DNA of 64,000 bases, from NCBI RefSeq assembly GCF_951801035.1, contig NZ_CATOKT010000003.1; one strand, given 5' to 3'. Positions 48,729 to 56,045 of the stretch are shown piece after piece (the first letter of the stretch is position 1; each line of letters begins with the position of its first letter). Source of the stretch: Adlercreutzia sp910585575. Lineage in GTDB: Bacteria > Actinomycetota > Coriobacteriia > Coriobacteriales > Eggerthellaceae. The notes under the pieces are model-generated. The model did no database searches, had not been told where the DNA came from, and saw only the letters and a program-made list of their open reading frames with translations. Made by a program: the position numbers and the translations under genes.

Positions 48729-50468
48729 CTACGCCTTCGCTCCGCACGGAGTGCTTGCCTCGTCAAGCGCGGCACCTGCGGCTGCACCCGCTCCGGCTGC
48801 CGCGGCCTCAATCAGCTCTCGGTCGCTCGTCACCGCCTCGTAGTAGCGGTAGCCGCCGGCGAAGTTGTAGGGCTCGAAGCCGTGGCCGGCCAGGATGCGG
48901 CAGGCAATGTAGCTGCGCAGGCCGCTCTGGCAGATGACGTACACCGGCTTGCCCAGCTCCAGCTCGTCCAGCCTATCGCGCAGCTCGTCTACGGGAATGT
49001 TGCGGAAGCCGTCGATGTGCCCGCCCGCGTATTCAGTAGGGGTGCGCACGTCCAGCAACGTGACGCTGCCGTCGCGGGGCAGTGAGTCCAGATCCTCTAG
49101 ATACCACTGCGCAAGCACGCCTTCTTCGATGTTCTCGGCCATGAAGCCAGCCATGTTCACGGGGTCCTTGGCCGAGGAGTAGGGCGGCGCGTAGGCCAGA
49201 TCCAGCTCGGGCAGGTCGGTGACCAGCATGCCGTTGTGAATGGCGCAGGCCAGCACGTCGATGCGCTTGTCAACGCCGTCATAGCCCACAATCTGCGCGC
49301 CCAGCAGGCGGTTGGTGCCCTTCTCGAACAGCACCTTCATGACCATCGACTTCCCGCCGGGATAATAGCCGGCGTGGTTCATGGGGGAGAGGATCACCTT
49401 GTCCACCTCAAGCCCTGCCTTGCGGGCCGTGGCCTCGTTGATGCCCGTGGAGGCCGCGGTCAGGTCGAACACCTTGATGACGCTGCTGCCCAGCGACCCG
49501 CGATAACGGCTGTCACCGCCGCAGATGTTATCGGCGGCAATGCGCCCCTGCCGATTGGCCGGCCCCGCCAGGGAGATAAGGCTGTCAAGTCCCGTCACCA
49601 CGTGCTGCACCTGCACGGCGTCGCCCACGGCGTAAATGTCCGGCGCGGAGGTTTCCATCCGCTCGTTCACCACAATGCTGTCCTTGAGGCCCAGATCAAG
49701 CCCTGCTTCCTTCGCCAGCGCCGTGTCGGGGGTCACGCCGATGGCCAGCACTACCATGTCCGCGTGCAGCGCGGGCTCGTCCTTCAGCAGCACGTCGACG
49801 CCGCCGTCCACTTCCTCGAAGCCCTCGACGGTGTGGCCCAGGGCCAGTTGGATGCCGTGCTTGCGTGCCTCGTGATGGATGAACGCGGCCATGTCGGGGT
49901 CGAAGGGGTTCATTAGCTGCTTGGGACGCTGGACGATGGTGACGTCCATGCCCAGCTCGCGCAGGTTCTCCGCCAGCTCCAGGCCGATGAAGCCGCCGCC
50001 GGCCAGCACCGCCGACTGGGGATGGTGCTCCTCGATGTACTCCTTGATGCGGAAGGTGTCCTCGACGGTGCGCAGGGTGAACACGTGGTCGAGCCCCACG
50101 CCGGGCACCTTCGGCTGCGTCGGCTTCGCTCCCGGGGACAGCAGCAGCTTGTCGTAGCTTTCCTCGAACTGCTCGCCGGTTTCCAGGTTCGTGACCGAGA
50201 CGGTTTTGCGCTCGGGATGGATAGCCGTCACCTCGTGGTGCACGTTCATGGCAATGCGAAAGCGCGAGAAGAAGCTTTCCGGTGTTTGCAGCGTCAGCGC
50301 CGCCGGGTCGGTGATGGCGCCGCCGATGTAGTAGGGCAGCCCGCAGTTGGCGTAGGAAATGTAGCCCGAGCGCTCGAACACGACAATCTCGGCCTGCTCG
50401 TCCAAGCGACGGATACGGGCCGCGGCTGTGGCGCCGCCCGCCACGCCGCCGACAATGACTACCTTCAT
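48729..50468 (-). CDS. CoA-disulfide reductase with C-terminal rhodanese domain
   Basis: This 579-residue fused flavoenzyme has an FAD-binding GGVAGGATAAARIRR, an active Cys42 in SYANCGLPYY, an NAD(P)H-binding VLAGGGFIGLELAENL, and the C-terminal FAD contact IYAVGDA. A rhodanese domain at about 465-540 carries Cys513 in CQSGLRS. Such CoADR-RHD enzymes reduce CoA-disulfides, CoA-persulfides or polysulfide, linking NAD(P)H to sulfur handling and redox defence. An Ala-rich tail follows, with a late CG near the end. Its ATG overlaps the upstream rhodanese stop (TAATG), so the two are coupled. Confidence 0.92.
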   Translation of the reverse strand: MKVVIVGGVAGGATAAARIRRLDEQAEIVVFERSGYISYANCGLPYYIGGAITDPAALTLQTPESFFSRFRIAMNVHHEVTAIHPERKTVSVTNLETGEQFEESYDKLLLSPGAKPTQPKVPGVGLDHVFTLRTVEDTFRIKEYIEEHHPQSAVLAGGGFIGLELAENLRELGMDVTIVQRPKQLMNPFDPDMAAFIHHEARKHGIQLALGHTVEGFEEVDGGVDVLLKDEPALHADMVVLAIGVTPDTALAKEAGLDLGLKDSIVVNERMETSAPDIYAVGDAVQVQHVVTGLDSLISLAGPANRQGRIAADNICGGDSRYRGSLGSSVIKVFDLTAASTGINEATARKAGLEVDKVILSPMNHAGYYPGGKSMVMKVLFEKGTNRLLGAQIVGYDGVDKRIDVLACAIHNGMLVTDLPELDLAYAPPYSSAKDPVNMAGFMAENIEEGVLAQWYLEDLDSLPRDGSVTLLDVRTPTEYAGGHIDGFRNIPVDELRDRLDELELGKPVYVICQSGLRSYIACRILAGHGFEPYNFAGGYRYYEAVTSDRELIEAAAAGAGAAAGAALDEASTPCGAKA

Positions 50469-50788
50469 TAGCGCTCCACCTCTCCCGTGTAGCTGCTCAT
50501 GCCGCCGATGTTCTTCGCGGCTGTATAGCCTGCACGCTGCAGAGCGGCCACGGCTTGTCCGCTGCGACCGCCGCTCTGGCAGTAGACGAACAGCGGCGTG
50601 GCCGGATCGGGCACGACGGCGGTAACGCGGTTCAGCTCTTGCAGCGGGACGTTCACACTGCCGGGCACGTGGCCCTGGGCGAATTCCTGGGGCGTGCGCA
50701 CATCCAGCAGCACGGCTCCGTCGGTGTCGTGGTATTCGCGAACGCCCTCGTCAATGCTGGGGCCTCGCAGGAAATCGAACATTCCCAT
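50468..50788 (-). CDS. Single-domain rhodanese
   Basis: This 106-residue rhodanese has AVLLDVRTPQEFAQGHVPGS and an active Cys70 in YCQSGGRSG, a canonical active loop. AAGGAG precedes the ATG. The stop overlaps the start of the CoA-disulfide reductase by one base, so it probably supplies sulfane sulfur to, or shares persulfide substrates with, that enzyme. No signal peptide is visible. Confidence 0.93.
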   Translation of the reverse strand: MGMFDFLRGPSIDEGVREYHDTDGAVLLDVRTPQEFAQGHVPGSVNVPLQELNRVTAVVPDPATPLFVYCQSGGRSGQAVAALQRAGYTAAKNIGGMSSYTGEVER

Positions 50789-51092
50789 GGCAAACTCCTT
50801 ACGTTCTTGAGCGCCGGCAGTGCATCCGGCGTCGTGATGCTTACCGAAAAGGTTACACCAGAAGGACGGATCGGGGGTGGTGAATCTGGCGGGTTAAAAC
50901 TGTGGATCCGGCTGTACGGGGCTGGGTGAGGGCTCGTCCCTTCGTCAGATAACGGCGAACGAGCCAGGAAGAAACGACTGGTAAACCCTGCGCTAAGCGG
51001 GCGTCAAACGGGGCGTTCTTCTTCCTACCATAGGAAGGTAAACCCTCGGGCTCGACCTGCGAGCCCGTCCCTCTCTCCAAGGTGGCGATCTC
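50789..51092 (+). promoter_or_regulatory. Structured leader upstream of the DHA2 efflux gene
   Basis: Three hairpins lie in this 304-base gap: GGCTCGT/ACGAGCC (50931-50965), CTTCCTA/TAGGAAG (51021-51037), and CGGGCTCG/CGAGCCCG (51047-51067). The direct repeat GGTAAACCCT appears at about 50981 and 51037. The last hairpin ends 25 bases before the start codon and resembles a terminator without a clean U tract. It may be an attenuator; no known riboswitch was recognised. Confidence 0.5.
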
Positions 51093-52604
51093 TTGAGTAC
51101 ACCTAAAAGCACCATGCAAGCCACGGGTGCGAAACCCGCTCAACCCGCGAGTTCTCCGGCCCCTGCCGCCGCCTCTGCGCCATGCCCCCGTTCCGCTGCT
51201 ATCCCGGCTATCCCCACGGGCCGGGCGATGTGGATCATGATGATCATGATGCTGGCCAGCAATCTGCTCGCGTCTTTCAATCAGTCGCTGATGAACATCG
51301 CTCTCGATCAGGTGGCCACCGATTTTCATGTCAGCCTTTCCGTGGCCAACTGGATGGTGCTCGGTTTTACTGTGGTGGCCGCCACGGTCATTACCATGGC
51401 GGCGTCGCTTCTGAAGCGCTTCGGCGTTCGCAAGGTAATGATGTTCGGCTACGCTGCGTCGCTCATCGGTTCGCTGTTGGGCTTTTTCGCGATGAATTTC
51501 CCCATGATGCTGGTGGCTCGCTTGGTGCAGGCGCTCACCGTGGGACTGTTCTTTCCCGTGGTGACCAGCGTTATTTTGACCATTTCGCCAGCGGGAAAGA
51601 AGGGCACGATGCTGGCCATCAACAGCGGCGTCATTGGCGTAGGCCTGGCTTTCGCCCCGATGCTGGCGGGTCTGATGCTGACGTACTTCGGGCTGAAGTC
51701 GCTGTTCCTTATCCCGGCGGTTCTGTCGGTGGGCCTGCTGGGGCTGGGCTTCTTCTTCCTGCACGACATCTACCCGCGCGAGGACCGCGCCATCGACGTT
51801 TTGAGCGTGGCCCTCAGCTTTGTCGGCTTGGGTGCGGTCATCTACGGCCTGAACGAGGTGTCCCGCAACCCGCTGCCTTCGGCGCTGGTCATGGTGGCTG
51901 GCGCGGCGGCGGTGGCGTTGTTCGCGTGGCGCCAGTTCCACATCAAGACGCCGCTGCTCAACCTTACTCCCTTCAAGCATCCCCGCTTTGTGTGTGGCGA
52001 GGTGCTGATGATGCTGGGCTACATGGGGTCCATCTTCATGAGCCTGCTGCTGCCGTTGTACTTGGAAGGCACGGTCGGCTATAGTGCGTTTGTTGCCGGA
52101 TGCCTGCTGGCGCTGCCTATTCTTTGCTACGCTGGCAGCTGCTTCGTGGGTGGTCGCATCGAGGACAAGCACGGCATATGGCCGCTGGTGCCCGCCGGAT
52201 TCCTGCTGCTCCTGGTTGGCTTCATTGGGGTGGAGTTCACCTCTTCGGCTGTGCTGGTTGTCGCTATGATGGTGTGCGCCGCGATGGCCTATGTCGGGGT
52301 TGGCCTGGTCTTTCCAACCCTGAAGGCCGCCGATCTAGAGGTGCTGCCAAAGGAAATCTACGCTCACGGCGCCGCCATCCATTCCACCTTGGTGCAGATA
52401 GCCGGCTCTATCGGCTCGGCACTGTTCGTGGGCGTCATGTCCGCCGACGTCGATGGCCTCATGGCTGCCGGCGCCACGAAAGCCCAGGCCTATGCGGCCG
52501 GATTCTCCCACACTCTCTACATTGACCTGGGCATTCTTGCAGTAGCGTTTGTGGTGTCCGTGATCTTCGCCCGCATCATGCGCAAGAAGCGTACCGGGAA
52601 GTAG
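51093..52604 (+). CDS. MFS multidrug efflux transporter (DHA2, EmrB/QacA-like)
   Basis: This 503-residue protein has about 14 spans. DQVATDFHVSLSVANWMVLGF (one helix then TM2) and the loop 2-3 KRFGVRKVMMFG are typical of DHA2 drug/proton antiporters, as is NSGVIGVGLAFAPMLAG in TM5 with the motif C antiporter pattern. The first 40 residues are an Ala/Pro/Ser-rich cytoplasmic tail. The TTG at 51093 is used, with GGTGG upstream; an ATG at 51114 is possible. A structured leader precedes it. The substrates are unknown. Confidence 0.87.
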   Translation: MSTPKSTMQATGAKPAQPASSPAPAAASAPCPRSAAIPAIPTGRAMWIMMIMMLASNLLASFNQSLMNIALDQVATDFHVSLSVANWMVLGFTVVAATVITMAASLLKRFGVRKVMMFGYAASLIGSLLGFFAMNFPMMLVARLVQALTVGLFFPVVTSVILTISPAGKKGTMLAINSGVIGVGLAFAPMLAGLMLTYFGLKSLFLIPAVLSVGLLGLGFFFLHDIYPREDRAIDVLSVALSFVGLGAVIYGLNEVSRNPLPSALVMVAGAAAVALFAWRQFHIKTPLLNLTPFKHPRFVCGEVLMMLGYMGSIFMSLLLPLYLEGTVGYSAFVAGCLLALPILCYAGSCFVGGRIEDKHGIWPLVPAGFLLLLVGFIGVEFTSSAVLVVAMMVCAAMAYVGVGLVFPTLKAADLEVLPKEIYAHGAAIHSTLVQIAGSIGSALFVGVMSADVDGLMAAGATKAQAYAAGFSHTLYIDLGILAVAFVVSVIFARIMRKKRTGK

Positions 52605-52925
52605 GGACGGTGACAAGTCTCTGCCGCCCCAGGAACGAAAGCGGCCCCACGGTGGCAGAAATCGGGGGTTCTGACTAGGATTTGGGTGCCGCAAGGACGC
52701 TCGGTGCCTTGAAATGATCAAACGCTTGGAGATTTTCGCTACCCTGCGCTTCCGAGGCGCTTAAAATTGGCCTTTAGCTGGTCAGAACCCCTATTTTTTG
52801 CCATTGGGAAGCTGATTTTGTTTCTCGCCCTTGACCCTTCCGTAGCGTAAGGGGGTAAGCTGGCGTTGGGCAGAGGGAAGCGCTTCCTTGGTTGACCGCT
52901 CGCATTTCGAAGAAGGGATCTTGGC
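52605..52925. other. 321-base gap holding an inverted-repeat element
   Basis: The region between the DHA2 gene and the MerR gene carries a spaced inverted repeat (next entry) and a run of unremarkable sequence. An AAGAAGGGATC stretch before 52926 supplies the ribosome site of the MerR gene. Confidence 0.5.
52654..52802. repeat. Spaced inverted repeat of about 150 bases
   Basis: GGGGTTCTGAC (52665-52675) recurs inverted as GTCAGAACCCC (52781-52791). The outer flanks GGCAGAAATC and ATTTTTTGCC are also roughly complementary. The 105-base centre has no open frame. It could be a small non-autonomous element (MITE-like). It is unrelated in sequence to the repeat at 21336-21476. Confidence 0.5.
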
Positions 52926-53696
52926 ATGGAGTCGGTGAGTTATACGACCTCGCAGCTGGCGAAGGCCGCAGGGCTTTCGGTGCGCGCGCTGCGCTACTAC
53001 GACGAGATCGGTCTGCTGGTGCCCCAGCGTGCCGCCAACGGCTACCGCAGCTACGGCCCCGAAGAGGTGCATCGCTTGCAGCATATCCTGCTGCTGCGCT
53101 CGTGCGGGCTTCCCTTGGCTGACATTGCCGAAGCCCTGGCGACGCCCACCTTCGACCTGGAATCTCACCTGCGCGGCCACTTGCTGGCGCTGCGTCGCCA
53201 AGCCACCGAGCTTGCCCAAACCATCCAAGTAACCCAACAAGCCTTAAACGGACTGGAGGAATTCAAAACCATGAACGACGAGCAGCGCTTCGAGAAACTG
53301 AAGCAGGAAGCGGTCGAGCGCTTCGAGGAAGAGTACGGCGAAGAGTCGCGGGCCCTCTACGGCGATGAGGTCATCGACGAGGCCAACGAGCGTATGCGCT
53401 CCATGAGCAAGCTGGCCTGGAATGCCAAGGAGGAGCTGGAGCAGCGCATCAAGGAAGTCCTGATAGCAGCTATGGCCACGGGCGATCCCGCGTCGCCGGA
53501 GGCCCGCATGTGCGCCGAGATGCACGCCCAGTGGATTCGCGTCCACTGGGGCGAAGGCGCCTACACGCCCGAGGCGCATCGTGCCCTGGCCGACGGCTAC
53601 CTGGCCGATCCGCGTTTTATAGCCTACTACGACGATGCCTGCGGCGAAGGCGCCACGCAGTTCCTGCGCGACGCCATCCACGCCAACGTGCACTAG
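52926..53696 (+). CDS. MerR-family regulator with TipAS domain
   Basis: This 256-residue protein begins with a MerR winged helix (YTTSQLAKAAGLSVRALRYY then DEIGLL and NGYRSYGPEE; about 5-75). A coiled coil (about 80-115) leads to a C-terminal TipAS ligand-binding domain (about 135-250; GDEVIDEANERM, HAQWIRVHWG, YYDDACGEGATQFL). TipA-type regulators activate drug-resistance or stress genes after binding peptide antibiotics. The adjacent DHA2 efflux pump upstream is a plausible target, but the MerR gene reads away from it, and the repeat element lies between. Confidence 0.9.
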   Translation: MESVSYTTSQLAKAAGLSVRALRYYDEIGLLVPQRAANGYRSYGPEEVHRLQHILLLRSCGLPLADIAEALATPTFDLESHLRGHLLALRRQATELAQTIQVTQQALNGLEEFKTMNDEQRFEKLKQEAVERFEEEYGEESRALYGDEVIDEANERMRSMSKLAWNAKEELEQRIKEVLIAAMATGDPASPEARMCAEMHAQWIRVHWGEGAYTPEAHRALADGYLADPRFIAYYDDACGEGATQFLRDAIHANVH

Positions 53697-53721
53697 CGAC
53701 GCAAGAGAAGCGGCCGTGCGG

Positions 53722-53727
53722 TACAAT
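53722..53727 (+). promoter_or_regulatory. -10 box giving a probable leaderless fic mRNA
   Basis: TACAAT ends 7 bases before the ATG at 53735, so transcription starting at the usual distance would begin at or next to the start codon. No Shine-Dalgarno sequence exists there. No clear -35 box was seen. Confidence 0.45.
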
Positions 53728-53734
53728 ACCCCCT

Positions 53735-54664
53735 ATGACCGCCGAGAAACTCGACATATTCGACTACGAACCGGCGCGCGAGCACTCATCCGAGGCCGCG
53801 CGTCGCCATTATTGGGCCGTGGCCATCGGGTTGCAACAGGTGGACGGTCTGGAGGTTTCTCCCTATCTGCGCAAAGTCGCGGGGGAGTACGTGGCGGGGA
53901 AGCGTGATCTGGCTGCAACCGGCGAGCTGGTGCGCGCCTATCATGGGGTAGGAGCGGGATCAAGGTCCCAGGGCGTCGTGCCCGACGGCGCAGACCGTGA
54001 CGGCGCGTCGCGCGAAGCCGATTTGGTGGCCCAGCGCATTGCCGAGTTGCTGGCAAGCGCGCCTTTTGCTCTTGCGCCTGAGATGCTGCAGGAAATTCAC
54101 CGTTATTTGTTTCAAGACCTTGATCCAGCTGTCTACCACCCGGGTCGGTTCAAGACCGAGCGCATGGTGAAGCAGGAGGACATTCTCAATGGCGATAGTG
54201 TGCTGTATACCGATCCTCTCGCTTACGACATGGCTCTCCGTGGTGCTTTCGCGGCCGAGCAAGCGAAATCCTACCGCGCCCTTGAGGGAGACGAGCTGGC
54301 GGAGTTCTGCCACTTCATTGCGTTCATCTGGCAGGTGCACCCCTTTGCCAAGGGAAGCACGCGCACCGTGGCGGTGTTCTCGGAGCTCTATCTGAACCAG
54401 CTGGGCTTCACCGTTGCTAACGAGCCGTTCGAGAAGCACACCCGTTACTATCGCGATGCGCTGGTGCGTGCCATGTACCGCAATGCCGACGCTGGCGTTT
54501 TTCCTGACGAGTCGTTCCTTGTGGCGTTCTACGAGAACGTGCTGGGGCGCGCCGAAAACAATCTGGACCGGGAGCGGCTTATCTGCACGGCGTTGTTCGA
54601 GAACCCCGCGCTCATTCGCAACGTTGATCCCATGGAGGCGCTCGACAAGCGTAACCTTGTTTAG
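53735..54664 (+). CDS. Fic-family protein with altered catalytic motif
   Basis: This 309-residue protein has an N-terminal helical region (about 15-70; similar in pattern to VbhA-type small antitoxin segments, with VDGLEVSPYL and GKRDLAATGELV) and a Fic domain. The Fic motif reads H202-P-F-A-K206-G-S208-T-R-T. Active Fic AMPylases have HPFx(D/E)GN(G/T)R; here the magnesium-binding acidic residue is Lys and the Asn is Ser. Catalysis is therefore doubtful. His202 and Arg210 remain. It lacks a ribosome site but has a -10 box next to the ATG, suggesting a leaderless transcript. Confidence 0.82.
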   Translation: MTAEKLDIFDYEPAREHSSEAARRHYWAVAIGLQQVDGLEVSPYLRKVAGEYVAGKRDLAATGELVRAYHGVGAGSRSQGVVPDGADRDGASREADLVAQRIAELLASAPFALAPEMLQEIHRYLFQDLDPAVYHPGRFKTERMVKQEDILNGDSVLYTDPLAYDMALRGAFAAEQAKSYRALEGDELAEFCHFIAFIWQVHPFAKGSTRTVAVFSELYLNQLGFTVANEPFEKHTRYYRDALVRAMYRNADAGVFPDESFLVAFYENVLGRAENNLDRERLICTALFENPALIRNVDPMEALDKRNLV

Positions 54665-54752
54665 AACGGGGTCGCGGATAAGCTGCCCGCAGTGGGAGTG
54701 CTTAATGGGGCGTCCTTTTGCCTCGATTCCAGGCAGCAAGGAGAGGACTAGA

Positions 54753-55718
54753 ATGAAATCCGACTTTGAAATTGAACGTTTGAATGTGCCGTTGCGGGAC
54801 CTTCCCGAAGAGGCGGCGGCGCTCTTTGTCCTGTGGGAGGCCTCGGTGCGGGCGACCCATGATTTCCTGACTGAGGCCGATATTCAGCGCATTGCCGCCT
54901 ACGTGCCCGATGCGCTTTGCGGCGCAGAAACCATGCTTGTGGCGCGCGATGGCCAAGGGGCTCCTGTTGGCTTCTGCGGCATTACGGGTGACGAAGTGGA
55001 AATGCTGTTCATTCACCCGGACGCGCGCGGCCAGGGGGTGGGGTCGTCCCTCCTTCGCGTCGCCGTCAAGGAGCACGGCGCAACGCGGCTCGATGTCAAC
55101 GAGCAGAATGCTCAGGCGCGTGGTTTCTATGAGCATGAGAATTTTCAGGTGGTCGGCCGCTCCGAGACCGACGGCATGGGCGATCCGTTCCCCATCCTGC
55201 ACATGCGCTTGAAGGCTTGCGGCAAAGTGGGCCCTATCGAGCGCATCGCCGAGCACCCCGAGCTGATACCCCAGGCAGCGGCCTGGTTTGCCAGTAAATG
55301 GGAGGTGCTGGAAGAGTCCTATGCAGAGAGCATGGCGGAAAGCGTGCGGAACCCCAATGCTGTGCCGCAATGGTTTGTGGTGCGCGACGGCGAGGTGCCG
55401 GGCGCGCCGGTAATAGCGGGTTGCGGCCTTATCGAGAACGACTTTCACGATCGGCCCGATTTGGCGCCGAACCTCTGCGCGCTCTACGTGGAGGAGTCCT
55501 ATCGCGGCGGCCATCTGGCGCGACGCCTGCTGGATGCGGCGCGCGCCGAGGCGGGGCGTCTGGGGCGGTCGCGGCTCTACCTCATCACCGACCACGATCG
55601 CTTTTACGAGAAGTGCGGCTGGGACTTCATCGGCTTTGCCCACGAGGACGAGGGCGGCGAAGTGCGCCTCTATGGCGTGGATACGATCAACGGTGCGGCA
55701 AAATTTGAAGCCGTATAG
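54753..55718 (+). CDS. Tandem GNAT acetyltransferase
   Basis: This 321-residue protein has two GNAT domains in one chain. The first (about 8-150) has an acetyl-CoA loop ARGQGVGSSLL and a YEHENF segment. The second (about 165-320) has SYRGGHLARRLLDAAR and YEKCGWDFIG. Each could acetylate a small molecule or peptide, or one could be regulatory. AAGGAGAGG precedes the ATG at 54753. It follows the fic-like gene by 88 bases in the same direction and may share its transcript. The substrates are unknown. Confidence 0.88.
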   Translation: MKSDFEIERLNVPLRDLPEEAAALFVLWEASVRATHDFLTEADIQRIAAYVPDALCGAETMLVARDGQGAPVGFCGITGDEVEMLFIHPDARGQGVGSSLLRVAVKEHGATRLDVNEQNAQARGFYEHENFQVVGRSETDGMGDPFPILHMRLKACGKVGPIERIAEHPELIPQAAAWFASKWEVLEESYAESMAESVRNPNAVPQWFVVRDGEVPGAPVIAGCGLIENDFHDRPDLAPNLCALYVEESYRGGHLARRLLDAARAEAGRLGRSRLYLITDHDRFYEKCGWDFIGFAHEDEGGEVRLYGVDTINGAAKFEAV

Positions 55719-55755
55719 CCGAAAACGCGAGATTTGCCCCGTGCCTCATTTGAGG

Positions 55756-56045
55756 TACAATGCCCTTGCAATGTTTCGGCGGAGCCTTTGGCAAGCGACG
55801 CCTCGAGAAAGGTGCAGTGCGTTGAAGATGTAGCAATGCCCTGAAGGGCACCCTCATTCTGACCGATTATCCCTGGTCGCGCTGGGTGCTGCATTGCTGC
55901 GTTCTCTGGTTCGCCGATGGTACCGCTTTCGTCCCGATGGACAAGCTTTCTGATGTGCCTGCGAAGGGCGCTTTTGCCCGCTGTCGTTAACGGTGAACTC
56001 TACCTTTGCCCGTGCCCGCGCGGCCTCCTGCGAAGGAGGACTGCC
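55756..56045 (+). promoter_or_regulatory. Promoter and long leader of the ABC-F gene with sequestered ribosome site
   Basis: A TACAAT box (55756-55761), overlapped by CCTCATTTGAGG (a 5-bp palindrome), precedes a 285-base leader. At its end CCTCCT (56024-56029) pairs with AGGAGG (56034-56039) around GCGA, burying the ribosome binding site 7 bases before the ATG. A 17-codon frame (55937-55990, ATG to TAA) could be a leader peptide. It lacks a strong ribosome site. Translation attenuation, as in drug-inducible ABC-F genes, is plausible. Confidence 0.6.
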
